Both the position numbers and the translations under genes were made by a program. DNA of 44,310 nt from Pyrinomonadaceae bacterium (GTDB lineage Bacteria > Acidobacteriota > Blastocatellia > Pyrinomonadales > Pyrinomonadaceae), in contig JACVRN010000033.1 of NCBI GenBank assembly GCA_014534425.1, positions 1 through 44,310 on the forward strand, read 5' to 3'. Below are positions 1-9,803 of the stretch, in pieces; within the stretch, counting starts at the first letter, position 1; the number at the start of each line of letters is the position of its first letter. Under the pieces are notes generated by a model that saw only the letters and a list, made by a program, of their open reading frames with translations, did not search any database and was not told the DNA's origin.

Positions 1-3000
1 ATTCATTCCGGCGGCATAGAGTCTATAAATCAAGAATCCACGGTTAGTGAATTCAGGACTAGCGAAGAATCCGTGAGAGACGTGTGCTCTATCGCAATCA
101 AAGGGAGCGCCTAAAAAACCTTGCTGAGAGCCGCAGTTATTCAAGACAGTCGGCCAGGTGTTCCAGCCTTCCGTGTCCGGTTCTCTGCCTAAGAAATCCA
201 GGTAGTTTAAACGGACAAAGAATTCATTGCTCAAGTATGGGTTCTCCGCCGGTGTCGTCAACGCGCCCCTGTCGTCAATGGTGACAGTCGCCTCGTTGAT
301 AGTGCCTAGCGAAGCGGTGCCTGTAGGATTCTGTAGTTTAAGCTTGAAAGTCTCGGCGCCTTCTATGTAACCGTCGTTGATGATGGGAATCTGTATTTGC
401 TTGGTGGTTTCTCCTGCAGCAAAGCGAAGTGTTCCGGCTGCCGCAGAGTAGTCGCAACGCTGAGAGGCCAGGGTCGTGACCTGGTTGCATTCGTTGCCGC
501 CTGAATCGTCGGAGGTGAAGTACTGGACGGTTGCGTCTGCGGAGGTGTTGCCGGTGCGCTTTACATCCACGATTAATGAGCCGAAGCCCTGCGGGGTATT
601 TACCGTTCCTTCATTGATAGAATAGGCGGATGCGGAGAATTGAATCGAGCTATCGTCGTTTAGGATGGTGCACACGCCCTGCGCGTCTGCTATGGTCGCG
701 CGTATAGGATTAGTGAGAGCGACGGAGAAAGTTTCATCTGGCTCTACGGTCGTATCGCCTTTAACGGGGATAGTAATAGTTCCGGAGGCCGAGCCTGCCG
801 GAATCATTAGCTGCTGGTTAAAGGAGAATTGGTAGTCCACGTTTGACGTAGCTGTGCCGCCCTGTGTTGAGAACCGTACGGATATGTCCTGAGGGCTTGG
901 GGCTGAAAGCGTGACGGTGAAAGTAGCCGATGTGGTGTCGCTGTTCCCTTCATACACACTGATGTCGTTAATGGAAATTGCGGGGCCGTCATCGTCAAAG
1001 ATGGTCGCTTTAACTTGCCCTGTGGGAGCCGTGCCGTTCGTGACGCTGAGGTTTAAGTAAAAGACTTCGTCAATTTCGTCCAGGGTGTCGCCAATCACGG
1101 GCACGGAAAAACTCTTGCTGAAGGTTTCGCCAGGGTTAAAGGTCACGGCTCCAGAAGTGGCGGTGTAATCGAGTCCGGCGGTGGCAGTGCCGTCGGCAGT
1201 CGTGTAATTGACGGTCACTTGCTGATAGCTGGGATTCGAGAGGCCGACTGAGAAAGTCGCGTTTCGCGTGCCGGTTGCTCCTTCCGTGACGGATATGTCG
1301 CTGATAACAACGCTCGGAAGCGGGTCGTCGTTGACAATAGTCAACTGGCCCTGCGCGTCTGCGATAGTCGCGTTGACGGCATTGCTCAAATTCTCGAAGA
1401 AGGTTTCGTCCGTCTCATAAATATTATCGCCTCTGATTGTCAGCGAGAGGCTCCGGCTGGTAGTTCCGGCGGGGAAAGTCAAGCTGGTGGTCGAGCCAAA
1501 AACGTCCAAGGCTCCGCTTGTAGTGCCGTCCGCCGCCGTAACATCCACGGTAATCTCTTTGCCGCTCGGTTGAGAAAGCGAGACGGTCATGGTAACAGTC
1601 TTATCTGTGTTGCCTTCAGATACAGGCCCTGCGTCGCTGATGGAGATGGTCGGCGGGTCGTCGTTGTCTTTGATGGTAGCAACGCCAGTGCCTTTATAAA
1701 GGACGGCGTTTACAGGGTTGGTGAGATTGACTTTGAATATCTCGTCAAACTCATCCAGTGTGTCGCTCGACACAGGAACCATGATGGTCTGTATGGTCAC
1801 GCCGGGCTGAAACGTGAGAGTACCGTTCGCTCCCTGAAAATCCTCGCCACTCTTCGCATAGCTCGGAGAGGTGCCGGAAGTAAAGATGTCAAAGACGTAA
1901 TTGACTTTGACGACACTGCTGGAGGCGTCCGAGAGCCGGACTGTAAAGACGGCATCGGTCGTTCCGGTGTTCCCTTCAACCAGCGAGATGTCGTCAACAG
2001 ACAGAGTCGGTTTAGGCGTGGTGTAGTTGTTAAGTATCAGGTGGACGGAGTTTGTCCAACCACTAGCCATGAGCAAATCAATCTTCTGGTCGCCGTTAAA
2101 GTCGCCTGCCGCAATCGAGCCTAAATCTACGCCCAAGTCGAAAGGGATGCCCGGCAGAAAGTTGCCCGCGCCATCGCCTGCGAACACCGTGACGTTGTAA
2201 GACGAGCCGTTGGCTGTAGCCAGGTCAGCGTTCCCGTCGTTGTTAAAGTCGGCAGTGGTGACGGCCCTTGGGGATGCTACGGGGGCGTCATAATCTTTCG
2301 CCGCGTCGAAACCAAAGTTGCTGCCCGCGCTGGCTAGAAAGATTGTGAGATTTTTTTGCGTGCTATTCCTCGCTACGGCAATGTCGGTCTTCCCATCCTT
2401 ATTGAAATCTCCAATAGTGAGGCCATAAACAAAATCAGCTACAGAGAGCGACATGGCGTTATTAAAGTGTCCCGCGCCGTCGCCTAGCAGTATGTAAATC
2501 TTGTCGCTCACCAGGGCAAAGTCCGCTTTGCCGTCCTTGTTAAAATCTCCAACCGCCATGTCACCAGCATTGCTGAAGTAGTTACCGGGGATGAAGGTGA
2601 AATTGCCCGCTCCGTCGCCCAGCATAGTGACGAAACCGCCACTGTAGCGGCCAGAGACTACCAAGTCCAGATTGCCGTCATTATTAAAATCGGCTGCCCT
2701 TACGAAAGCCGAGCCGTTGATGTAACTACTAAGCGAAGTAATAACGGGCGTGCCTCCTGGCCCGGATGTGGGAAAATGGCCTGTCCCGTCACCCAGAAGG
2801 ATGGCTATGCCGCTCACGCCTACTGTGATAGCCAAATCCGCTTTGCCATCTTTATTGAAATCACCCGTAGCGACGGAATTTATGGCCTGGTTGAAGGAGA
2901 AGGTAATACGCTGTGATTCAGTGCTGTTACCGGCACCGTCGCCTAGCAGGATAGAGGCGCTGTAGTTTACCCCGTTGATGTTGTTGATACTGAGGACGGC

Positions 3001-4251
3001 CACGTCCAACTTGCCGTCGTTGTTGAAATCGTTTATCGCCATAGGGCCTGGACTCGCCGCGACCTGCTTTTGTCGCGTAGCAACGAAGTCTCCGGTTCCG
3101 TCACCGAGCATGAGGGCCAGGCCGTTGGAAAGGTCTGAGATAACCTGCGAATTTCCTACAACTATGTCGAGCTTGCCGTCGTTGTTAAAATCTCCTGTGG
3201 CGCACGGCCTGGGAAAGGCTCCAGAGGCATAACTTCTGGCCGCGCCGAAACTGCCTGTGCCGTCTCCCAAAAAGACGGAAACTCCGCCCGACCCTACGAC
3301 GGCCATATCCTGCTTGTTGTCGCCATTAAAATCCCCCGTGCTAATCTGCCAGGGGCTTTTGTTTGCGACAAAGCCTTTGGGCGCGCCAAAGCTTCCGGTT
3401 CCGGTGCCGAGCATCACCACGACGTTTTCTTTGAGGAAGAGGTCGCTGAAAAACGAGACCACCAAATCCAGATGATTGTCGCCATTAAAGTCTGCGACGG
3501 CGACGTTGTATGGCGCATTGCCTGCGGGAAAACTGACCGGCGCGGAGAAACCACCGGCCCCGTCGCCCTGTAAAACTATCACGCCGTCGAAAGCATTCGC
3601 ACCAACCACGTCCAACTTGCCATCCTCGTTGAAATCGCCTGCGGCCAGTCCATAGAGAACCTTATCGTAGACCAGGGGAGTGACGGTCGCAGTAAACCCG
3701 CCAGCGCCGTTGCCCTTCAAAAATGTGAGCTTGTTGGAAGTAGAGCCGGTGACTGCCGCCACTCCGTCCAGATTTCCGTCGCCGTTGAAATCTCCCAAAA
3801 CCATATAGAGGGTGTCGGTCGGGAGAGTGAGCGAGGTCGAGACAGAAAAACTTCCCGTCCCATCTCCAAGCAGAACAGAGATGCTTTTGGTTGGCCTGTT
3901 GAGAGTAATAAGGTCAGCCCTGCCGTCCTTATTAAAGTCTCCTGCTTTAACAGTGTAAGGGCTTAAGCCTAAGAGGTATCTGACGGGAGGCGCGAAGCCT
4001 TCAGAGCCACGCCCTATCAGGATTGTCAAATCGCCCGACTCGCCGTTTGTCGTCGCCGCGTCCATGTTCCCATCACCGTTGAAATCCGCGAGCGCTATGT
4101 CGAAGATGCCAACGCCCGCCGGATAATCCGGCGTCGTCACGAAACTCACGGTAGCGCTGCCGCCTTGAGCCAGCGCGGAAACCGCCGCACTCATAAACAG
4201 GGCAACCATGACAAGAACCCGAAGGAGTGGTCGGGAATAGATACGAGGCAT
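1..4251 (-). CDS. Secreted FG-GAP/VCBS and Calx-beta repeat protein with DUF4214 (C-terminus beyond window)
   Basis: One frame stays open from an ATG at 4251 to base 1, at least 1,417 codons, and the stop lies outside the window. The start has AGGAG eight bases upstream. Residues 1-28 form a signal peptide (MPRIYSRPLLRVLVMVALFM, then an ALA-Q cleavage site). About fourteen FG-GAP/VCBS repeats follow (4190 down to about 2030), each with a calcium-binding-like D-x-N-x-D-G core such as DFNGDGNMD or DFNKDGRADL. About five Calx-beta domains occupy 2020 to 290, each ending near a V-T-I-x-D-D-x signature. Bases 250-1 encode a DUF4214-type segment (LNYLDFLGREPDTEGWNTW). Proteins of this build are exported, surface or matrix proteins common in Acidobacteriota. 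The role here, adhesion or calcium-dependent scaffolding, is inference. It is divergent from its neighbours and not part of the T6SS. Confidence 0.85.
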   Translation of the reverse strand, partial: MPRIYSRPLLRVLVMVALFMSAAVSALAQGGSATVSFVTTPDYPAGVGIFDIALADFNGDGNMDAATTNGESGDLTILIGRGSEGFAPPVRYLLGLSPYTVKAGDFNKDGRADLITLNRPTKSISVLLGDGTGSFSVSTSLTLPTDTLYMVLGDFNGDGNLDGVAAVTGSTSNKLTFLKGNGAGGFTATVTPLVYDKVLYGLAAGDFNEDGKLDVVGANAFDGVIVLQGDGAGGFSAPVSFPAGNAPYNVAVADFNGDNHLDLVVSFFSDLFLKENVVVMLGTGTGSFGAPKGFVANKSPWQISTGDFNGDNKQDMAVVGSGGVSVFLGDGTGSFGAARSYASGAFPRPCATGDFNNDGKLDIVVGNSQVISDLSNGLALMLGDGTGDFVATRQKQVAASPGPMAINDFNNDGKLDVAVLSINNINGVNYSASILLGDGAGNSTESQRITFSFNQAINSVATGDFNKDGKADLAITVGVSGIAILLGDGTGHFPTSGPGGTPVITSLSSYINGSAFVRAADFNNDGNLDLVVSGRYSGGFVTMLGDGAGNFTFIPGNYFSNAGDMAVGDFNKDGKADFALVSDKIYILLGDGAGHFNNAMSLSVADFVYGLTIGDFNKDGKTDIAVARNSTQKNLTIFLASAGSNFGFDAAKDYDAPVASPRAVTTADFNNDGNADLATANGSSYNVTVFAGDGAGNFLPGIPFDLGVDLGSIAAGDFNGDQKIDLLMASGWTNSVHLILNNYTTPKPTLSVDDISLVEGNTGTTDAVFTVRLSDASSSVVKVNYVFDIFTSGTSPSYAKSGEDFQGANGTLTFQPGVTIQTIMVPVSSDTLDEFDEIFKVNLTNPVNAVLYKGTGVATIKDNDDPPTISISDAGPVSEGNTDKTVTMTVSLSQPSGKEITVDVTAADGTTSGALDVFGSTTSLTFPAGTTSRSLSLTIRGDNIYETDETFFENLSNAVNATIADAQGQLTIVNDDPLPSVVISDISVTEGATGTRNATFSVGLSNPSYQQVTVNYTTADGTATAGLDYTATSGAVTFNPGETFSKSFSVPVIGDTLDEIDEVFYLNLSVTNGTAPTGQVKATIFDDDGPAISINDISVYEGNSDTTSATFTVTLSAPSPQDISVRFSTQGGTATSNVDYQFSFNQQLMIPAGSASGTITIPVKGDTTVEPDETFSVALTNPIRATIADAQGVCTILNDDSSIQFSASAYSINEGTVNTPQGFGSLIVDVKRTGNTSADATVQYFTSDDSGGNECNQVTTLASQRCDYSAAAGTLRFAAGETTKQIQIPIINDGYIEGAETFKLKLQNPTGTASLGTINEATVTIDDRGALTTPAENPYLSNEFFVRLNYLDFLGREPDTEGWNTWPTVLNNCGSQQGFLGAPFDCDRAHVSHGFFASPEFTNRGFLIYRLYAAGMN

Positions 4252-4659
4252 TTACTTTCTCCTGGACTTATGCTCGCTACAAATAGTGGGTAATATTATC
4301 CGGTTGGCAGTTCACGCTAGCTGACTTAAGTCTGAAAAGGTCGGCCTTCAGACTTTATCAAACACAAGAGCAACTTGGCGGTCAGTATAGCAAGCAACAT
4401 ACTAACTCTGAGCCTGGATTTTACCTGACTGAATATGAGGTTGGCGGAAGACTAGCTTGCGACAACTACTTCGCCTCTGGGGGAGGTCAGCGAAATTGTA
4501 GATATTAAGGATTATTTATGGATTGTCAAGCCTCTAAACTGGGGCAATCAAGAGACTAGAGTCTAACAGAAGAAGGGGCTGAGATATTGTTAGTATCCGA
4601 GCCTCAATATGGTAAATTAGGCGCTAACCTCGCGCGCTTTTTCTATAAGGATTCCCCAA
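4252..4659. other. Intergenic region between divergent genes
   Basis: A 408-base non-coding stretch separates the secreted repeat protein (minus strand) from the sigma-factor remnant (plus strand). It is more AT-rich than the flanking genes. It holds one good promoter candidate for the minus-strand gene (4502-4529). I see no convincing RNA gene or conserved ORF in it. Confidence 0.5.
4502..4529 (-). promoter_or_regulatory. Candidate sigma-70 promoter for the secreted repeat protein
   Basis: On the minus strand a consensus TTGACA (4529-4524) is followed by a 16-base spacer and TAATAT (4507-4502). Transcription would start near 4495, leaving a leader of about 245 bases before the ATG at 4251. 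The prediction rests only on consensus match and placement. Confidence 0.45.
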
Positions 4660-4888
4660 ATGGACGCGCTTGAGTCTCACGAACTGACCGAACTTCTGGT
4701 CGCGTGGAGTGACGGCGATGAGGCCGCACTGGATAGGCTGGCCCCGCTCGTTCAGGCAGAACTGCGCCGCCTGGCTAGCCACTACATGAGACAGGAGCGC
4801 AGCGATCATCTGCTACCCCGTCACGGTGATGCGCGAGTGGCGCAAAGCGAAGGCCTGACTCTATAGAGAATTGAGTGGCCCCTCTTGA
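4660..4888 (+). pseudogene. ECF sigma-factor remnant (internal deletion, frameshift, nonsense codon)
   Basis: The first about 50 codons encode an ECF sigma N-terminus ([20 protein letters not shown] followed by [21 protein letters not shown]). Near 4812 the reading jumps by one frame to a sigma C-terminal helix, [13 protein letters not shown], after which TGA (4856-4858) stands where family members have the Trp of AKAWLYREL. The LYREL residues are still readable after the stop, and a further TGA at 4886-4888 marks the probable ancestral end, three bases before the kinase ATG. About 100 residues of region 2 to region 4 are missing. In Acidobacteriota such sigma factors commonly sit directly upstream of receptor-like Ser/Thr kinases, as here. 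The gene cannot make a working sigma factor. Confidence 0.75.
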
Positions 4889-4890
4889 TT

Positions 4891-6678
4891 ATGGACGCCG
4901 AACTCTGGAAACAAGTTGACGCCCTGCTGGACGCAACCCTGGACATACCGGAGCGCGAGCGCGAACAATTCGTTGAGCGAGCGTCCAATGGTAATACTCT
5001 CTTGCGGGACGAAGTGCTGAGCCTGCTCAAGGCGCAGTCGCAGGCGTCTCACTTCATGGAACGTTTCGCCATGCGTGTGGCCGCTCAAGCCCTGGCCCGC
5101 GAGTCAAATCTAACGACACATGAATCGCTCATAGGCAAAGACCTCGGGAACTATCGCATAGAAAGCCTGCTCGGCTCTGGCGGCATGGGCGAGGTTTATC
5201 TTGCGAACGAATTGAAGCTCAACCGAAAGGTGGCGCTCAAAATCCTTCCGCGCCATTTCGTCGCAGACCTTGAGCGCGCAGACCGTTTCAAACGCGGAGC
5301 CTGGGCTCTCTCCGCGATTAATCACCCTAACCTGATTACGATTTACGAAGTCGGAGAAGCAAGCGGCCTGAATTTCATTGCGATGGAGTTAGTAGAGGGG
5401 CGCACGCTGCGAGCCATGATGCAAAGCGGGTTGAAGCTCAAAGAGAGTCTTTCGATTGCGGCTCAGGTCGCAGAAGCGCTCGCCGCCGCGCATCAATCTG
5501 GAATCATTCACCGCGACATCAAGCCGGACAACATCATGGTGCGCGTGGACGGCTACGTGAAACTGCTGGACTTCGGGCTTGCGAAATTGATGGAAGCGCC
5601 GGATAGAGAGGACGCAGCGCAGACCCGCACGGGCGCGGCTATGGGGACGCTCGCCTACATGCCGCCGGAGCAGGCGTCGGGCGAAGCGATTGACTATCGC
5701 ACGGACATCTGGAGCCTCGGCGTAGTCCTTTACGAGATGGCGACGGGGCGTAAACCTTTCGACGCGAGGGACAGGCGCGCGACCGTCAATGCCATCGTCT
5801 CTAACGCACCCGTGAGGCTTTGATGGCGCTCTTGGCAGTGTGCATAGCCCTCTGGCGTTATCTGAAATCTCAGGCGAGCGCGCCGGACGGCAAGAGCTTC
5901 GTCTACGCGAGCCGTGCGAATGGGAATTGGGACTTGTACCTGCAACGCGTAGGAGGCCGCAACACCACTCTTCTGACGCCTGATACTACTTCGGACGAGA
6001 GCCAGCCAGCCTTTTCCCCGAACGGCGGCGGTGAGCCTGTAGTAATGACTAAAGATGCGACCACCAACTGGAATCCTGTCTGGTCGCCCGACGGAAAGTT
6101 CCTGTACTTTGCCAGCGACCGTAGCGGCAATATGAGTTTCTGGCGCGTTCCCATTGACGAGGAAACGGGAAAGGTCTTGGGCGAGCCTGATGCCGTCATG
6201 ACGCCTTCGACTTTCAACCGCCACTTGCGCTTCTCACGCGATGGCCGCCGCATGTTGTACGTGCAGACCAGCCAGCAATCAAACATACGGGCCGTCAGCT
6301 TCGACCCGAAGAGAGAGAAGGTCGTAGGGGAACCCTTCTGGGTCACTCGCGGCGACCGCCAAATCTCTCGGCCAGAAGCTTGCGGGAACTTTCAGCGTAG
6401 CTCTTTCCGGCGTCGGATACTATTCATTCGCGGAGCGCAAATATGAGAAGCTGGCCGACGTTGAAGCATACCCTATGTGGCTGTCTGACAGTCGGCGTTT
6501 CGTCTACTCCACCGAAGGCAAGGCTTACATCGCAGACATAGTGACCAAAAGGGTGCGGGCAATTTTTGACGCCGGGCGGGAGCAGATACGCAGCGTCGGA
6601 ATTGCCAGAGACAACAGGCTGCTTTACTTTACGGTTTACGAATCGGAAAGCGACATCTGGCTGCTGGATTTGCGGTAA
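4891..6678 (+). pseudogene. Degraded Ser/Thr protein kinase with TolB/PD40 propeller (three reading-frame pieces)
   Basis: Piece one (4891-5823; ATG at 4891 preferred over TTG at 4885) holds a near-complete kinase core. It has the glycine loop GSGGMGEVY, the Lys in VALKIL, the catalytic loop IHRDIKPDN, DFG in LLDFGLAK, and the APE-like MPPEQ. It then stops abruptly after NAIVSNAPVRL, so the end of the C-lobe is missing. Piece two (5820-6446, another frame) begins with a transmembrane-like helix (MALLAVCIALWRYL) and runs into TolB/PD40 blades (FSPNGG, WSPDGKFLYFASDRSGN). Near 6352-6376 the frame shifts again. The propeller continues in the frame of 6475-6678, with readable codons from about 6361 (GQKLAGTF...), and ends in SDIWLLDLR. 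Intact relatives of this type are much longer, so blades have been lost. Residual kinase activity of piece one is possible but unproven. Confidence 0.7.
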
Positions 6679-6723
6679 TAAAGACCCATTCTGAATTTCT
6701 TTACTTGACGGAGGATAAAAGCG

Positions 6724-7440
6724 ATGCCACTCGTAAACAGATGCCTGGCGGAATTCCTTGGAACTTTCATGCTCGTCTTCGGCGGCTGCGGGAGCGCCGT
6801 CTTGGCTGCCGCCTTTCCACAGGTGGGAATCGGACTCTTAGGAGTTGCCCTGGCCTTCGGCCTGACAGTCCTATGTATGGCTTATGCTGTCGGGCGCGTC
6901 TCAGGCGGACACTTCAACCCTGCGGTGACGGTCGGCCTCTTCACCGCACGACGCATCCCTGCAGCAGACCTCGCGCCCTACATCATTGCTCAAGTCATAG
7001 GCGCGGTAGCGGCTGCGGCAGTCCTTTACCTGATAGCCAGTGGGAGGCCCGGTTACAGCCTGGTGGTCAATGGCCTTGCCGCCAACGGTTATGGCGAGCA
7101 CTCGCCTGGAAGCTACTCGCTGCTGGCCGGGTTCGTGTCAGAAACTCTACTAACCTTCTTCTTTTTACTGATTATCCTGGGTTCCACGGAGCAGCGAGCG
7201 CCGCAGGGGTTTGCTCCAATCTCTATAGGACTGGCGCTCACGCTCATTCATCTGATAAGCATTCCGGTGACGAACACGTCCGTTAATCCTGCGCGCAGCC
7301 TGGGGCCTGCGGTCTTTGTCGGCGGCTGGGCGCTCACACAACTGTGGCTCTTCTGGGTAGCGCCACTGCTGGGTGCCGTGCTGGCAGGACTTGTGTATCC
7401 ATTCCTGGCCCGTGGGACTGAAACATATGCGGACGCTTGA
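6724..7440 (+). CDS. aqpZ: Aquaporin Z (water channel)
   Basis: This 238-residue MIP-family protein is of normal length for AqpZ and conducts water across the inner membrane. Both pore motifs are present: HFNPAVT in the first half and SVNPARS in the second. The aromatic/Arg selectivity residues expected for a water channel can be read (Phe in ALAFGLTV, His in TLIHLI, Thr in VTNTSVN, Arg in NPARS), which argues against a glycerol facilitator. The stretch from [10 protein letters not shown] to AFGLTV, and the segment around NGYGEHSPG, match E. coli AqpZ closely. GGAGG lies ten bases before the ATG. It stands alone between the kinase remnant and the T6SS operon, with no functional link to either. 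Confidence 0.95.
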   Translation: MPLVNRCLAEFLGTFMLVFGGCGSAVLAAAFPQVGIGLLGVALAFGLTVLCMAYAVGRVSGGHFNPAVTVGLFTARRIPAADLAPYIIAQVIGAVAAAAVLYLIASGRPGYSLVVNGLAANGYGEHSPGSYSLLAGFVSETLLTFFFLLIILGSTEQRAPQGFAPISIGLALTLIHLISIPVTNTSVNPARSLGPAVFVGGWALTQLWLFWVAPLLGAVLAGLVYPFLARGTETYADA

Positions 7441-7504
7441 TTAAGGGTCACACGCGCGCATGTGAGGCTGAGGCTGTGCTGGGCCAATCCTGAAACAAAA
7501 AGGA

Positions 7505-7533
7505 TTGACATTTGTTAAATGCTGCACTAGAGT
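7505..7533 (+). promoter_or_regulatory. Candidate sigma-70 promoter upstream of tssJ
   Basis: A perfect TTGACA (7505-7510) is followed by a 17-base spacer and TAGAGT (7528-7533). It points towards the T6SS operon but lies about 370 bases before tssJ, and the hairpin at 7753-7774 lies between. A second promoter nearer the gene is therefore possible. Confidence 0.35.
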
Positions 7534-7752
7534 AGGCCCACTCTTTGGATCGTCCGCGTGCGTTGACGCGTCTCGCTTGTCATTCCTCAACTCTGAATAC
7601 AGAAGAAGAGGCCATCTGCCTTCGATCTTGGAGAGCCGACTTTTTTGAATACCCTGTCTAGATTCTTTTAAGCAGGTCCAAATTAGCAGAGGACTTAACT
7701 CTAAGCATGGGGAACAGGGCGACCCTACAGGTCTTCTAGTCTCTATATCAAC

Positions 7753-7774
7753 GAAGCCTTGCGGTTGAGGCTTC
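7753..7774 (+). terminator. Hairpin, possible terminator or attenuator in the T6SS leader region
   Basis: GAAGCCT and AGGCTTC form a 7-bp stem with an 8-base loop, followed by TTAAAT rather than a clear T-run. It could end a transcript from upstream or attenuate one starting at 7540. Evidence is structural only. Confidence 0.3.
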
Positions 7775-7905
7775 TTAAATGAACAACTTGTCCGCTCGCT
7801 TGCTGCAATTTTGCTGGTTTAGCTTTCGAGAGAAACTTAGTCATATCACTAGATTAAAGTCAGTCAGTTTCTCTATTACCTGAAGTATTCACACCCGTCT
7901 GAAAA

Positions 7906-8415
7906 ATGAATTGGGGAAGACCGCACAGACTTATGACCTTGTTGTCTCTGGGCTGCCTTGCGCTGGTGGCTTTAGTCCCGGCCTGCCGCAAAGTCTCGAC
8001 CGTGGTACGCAGTACCGTTCCCGGCGCTTCGGGCGAGAGCCGGTTGGAACCCAGAGTAGAGATTTCCACGTCGGCGAACCAAAATAACCCTGTGGCGATT
8101 GACCTCGTTCTGGTCTCGGACAAGAAGCTGCTGGATGAATTGAAGAAGCTGTCGGCCAAAGAGTGGTTCGAGAAGCGTAATCAATATCAGCTCGATTACC
8201 CGAAAGAGCTTGAGTTGAGCACTCATAGGTGGGAGTGGGTGCCCGGCCAGGTCGTTAAGATTGCTCCTGTGACAGTCAAGTTTGAGATTAGCGGCGGAAT
8301 TATCTTTGCCAATTACTTCACTCCGGGCGCGCACCGCGCCCTCATTAATCCGCGCAAGAATATTTTGATCAAGCTCGGTGAAGAGGATTTTACCGTTGAA
8401 GTCTTAAAGAAATAG
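7906..8415 (+). CDS. tssJ: T6SS outer-membrane lipoprotein TssJ
   Basis: This 169-residue protein starts with a lipoprotein signal (basic start, LMTLLSLGCLALVALVP, lipobox VPAC with the lipidated Cys near residue 27). The body contains STSANQNNPVAIDLVLVSDKKLLDEL, the beta-sandwich start with the N-x-x-P-V region typical of TssJ/SciN. TssJ is anchored in the outer membrane and binds the periplasmic part of TssM to form the TssJLM trans-envelope complex. It is first in the operon, directly ahead of tssK, tssL and tssM, which supports the call. No strong ribosome site precedes the ATG at 7906. An internal ATG at 7933 would still leave a lipoprotein signal. Confidence 0.8.
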   Translation: MNWGRPHRLMTLLSLGCLALVALVPACRKVSTVVRSTVPGASGESRLEPRVEISTSANQNNPVAIDLVLVSDKKLLDELKKLSAKEWFEKRNQYQLDYPKELELSTHRWEWVPGQVVKIAPVTVKFEISGGIIFANYFTPGAHRALINPRKNILIKLGEEDFTVEVLKK

Positions 8416-8466
8416 CAGGCGGTCAGAGGTGTCCGCCGTCTGACGATTGAAGAGAGCAAAAACCGT

Positions 8467-9801
8467 ATGGGAATGGGCGCACACGATATACCGGATTCCA
8501 TTGAATGGCACGAGGGGTTGCTGCTAACGCCGCAACATTTTCAGCAATTGTCTTTGCGCCACGAGGCGTTGTTGCAGTACAGCACCGCCAGCATAGCCCC
8601 CTTCTACTGGGGCGTGCGCTATTTCAAGATTGACCCGACGAGCCTCTTGGGCGGAATTCTACGAGTGCTGGAGTTGGAAGCGGTGCTGCCCGATTGCCTC
8701 GTCGTCTCTCACGGCCTTAAGCGAAGCGATGAACTGCAAGTCGATCTTACTCCGCACAAGGAGAAGATGAGGGTTAAGCCTATGCCGGTTCATCTGGCCG
8801 TCCCCGCAAGAGAAACCGACCATATCACCAAGGGCGACCTGGCCCGTTACGCCTCTATCGAAGGCGAGCCGGTGGCGGACGAGATTACGGGAAACGGGCA
8901 ACTGCGGATTACACGCCTCAAACCGCGCCTCAGTTTATTGGTGGAGGAAAATCCGTCCAAGAAGTATGTCAGCTTCCCGCTAGCAAAAGTTAAATTTGAA
9001 AATGATTCCTTCGCGCTCACGGATTACATCCCTCCGACGCCCGTGGTTCCCGTCCAGTCGCCTTTGGGGACGATGTGTGCGATAGCTGCGCGGCGTGTGC
9101 GTGAAAAAGCCATGTACCTGGCCGAGCAGGCGCGCTCGCCCTTTTCAGGCGGACTCCAATTGGATATCGAGACCAGATATCTAATCCGCTCTCTCGTCGC
9201 GGCTCTGCCCTCTCTGGAGGCCGTGCTCAATACGGGAGTTTCTCATCCATATCAGGTTTATCTGGCGCTCTGCTCGATGATGGGGAATCTTTCCGGGCTG
9301 GGAACGCGGCTTGTGCCGCCGGTGCCAGCGCCCTACGACCACAATGACCTTCGTACAACGTTTGAAGAGGTATTGAACTTCATCTTCAGGGCGATTGACG
9401 AAGGAGTTACTTCAACCTACAAGGCCTTTCCTTTTATTTATCGGGACGGAGCATACGAGATTACTTTTGAGGACGTATGGATGTCTAAGCGGCTCATCCT
9501 CGGGATGAGAGGACAGACCGGCATGTCCGAAAAGGAAATCATAGAGTGGGGCCAGCAATGCTTGATTGGCCCGAAGAATAAGATTCAAGACATGAGGGCG
9601 AACAGAATCTTAGGCGCAAGGCGTGAGCATATAGAGGGGGACGACGAGCTTGTTCCGAGCAGAGGCGTTGTTCTCTTTTCGCTCAAAGCCGACCCGGAAT
9701 TTATCAAGCCTCATGAGGTCTTGCAGATATTTAATGCCAACAGGAGCGCGGGCGCACTTCGCCCCTCCGAGATTGTTCTGTACGTCAGGAGCGCGTCATA
9801 A
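8467..9801 (+). CDS. tssK: T6SS baseplate adaptor TssK
   Basis: The 444-residue protein opens with IEWHEGLLLTPQHFQQL, the diagnostic TssK start, followed by YWGVRYFKID. Length is normal for the family. TssK forms trimers that link the TssEFG baseplate wedge to the TssL/TssM cytoplasmic domains. The C-terminal region (GARREHIEGDDELVPSRGVVLFSL, then EVLQIFNANRSAGALRPSEIVLYV) corresponds to the part that contacts TssL/TssM in described systems. It ends at 9801, two bases before the tssL start, showing tight coupling. Confidence 0.93.
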   Translation: MGMGAHDIPDSIEWHEGLLLTPQHFQQLSLRHEALLQYSTASIAPFYWGVRYFKIDPTSLLGGILRVLELEAVLPDCLVVSHGLKRSDELQVDLTPHKEKMRVKPMPVHLAVPARETDHITKGDLARYASIEGEPVADEITGNGQLRITRLKPRLSLLVEENPSKKYVSFPLAKVKFENDSFALTDYIPPTPVVPVQSPLGTMCAIAARRVREKAMYLAEQARSPFSGGLQLDIETRYLIRSLVAALPSLEAVLNTGVSHPYQVYLALCSMMGNLSGLGTRLVPPVPAPYDHNDLRTTFEEVLNFIFRAIDEGVTSTYKAFPFIYRDGAYEITFEDVWMSKRLILGMRGQTGMSEKEIIEWGQQCLIGPKNKIQDMRANRILGARREHIEGDDELVPSRGVVLFSLKADPEFIKPHEVLQIFNANRSAGALRPSEIVLYVRSAS

Positions 9802-9803
9802 GT

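Larger units (their letters stand above)
7441..7905. other. Intergenic region upstream of the T6SS operon
   Basis: A 465-base gap separates aqpZ from tssJ. It contains a promoter-like element at 7505-7533 and an imperfectly tailed hairpin at 7753-7774. Between 7775 and 7905 it is AT-rich and could hold the main T6SS promoter, but I found no clear sigma-54 (GG-N10-GC) site and no credible ORF. Confidence 0.5.

Noticed and set aside
1570..2124. A 184-codon plus-strand frame
   Set aside because: Antisense to the repeat protein whose FG-GAP and Calx-beta motifs are clear on the minus strand.
6705..7286. A 193-codon plus-strand frame over aqpZ
   Set aside because: Overlaps aqpZ in another frame; Arg/Ser/Cys-rich composition typical of an out-of-frame read.
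7441..7905. Sigma-54 promoter for the T6SS
   Set aside because: No convincing GG-N10-GC element with flanking consensus was found, although sigma-54 control is common for T6SS.
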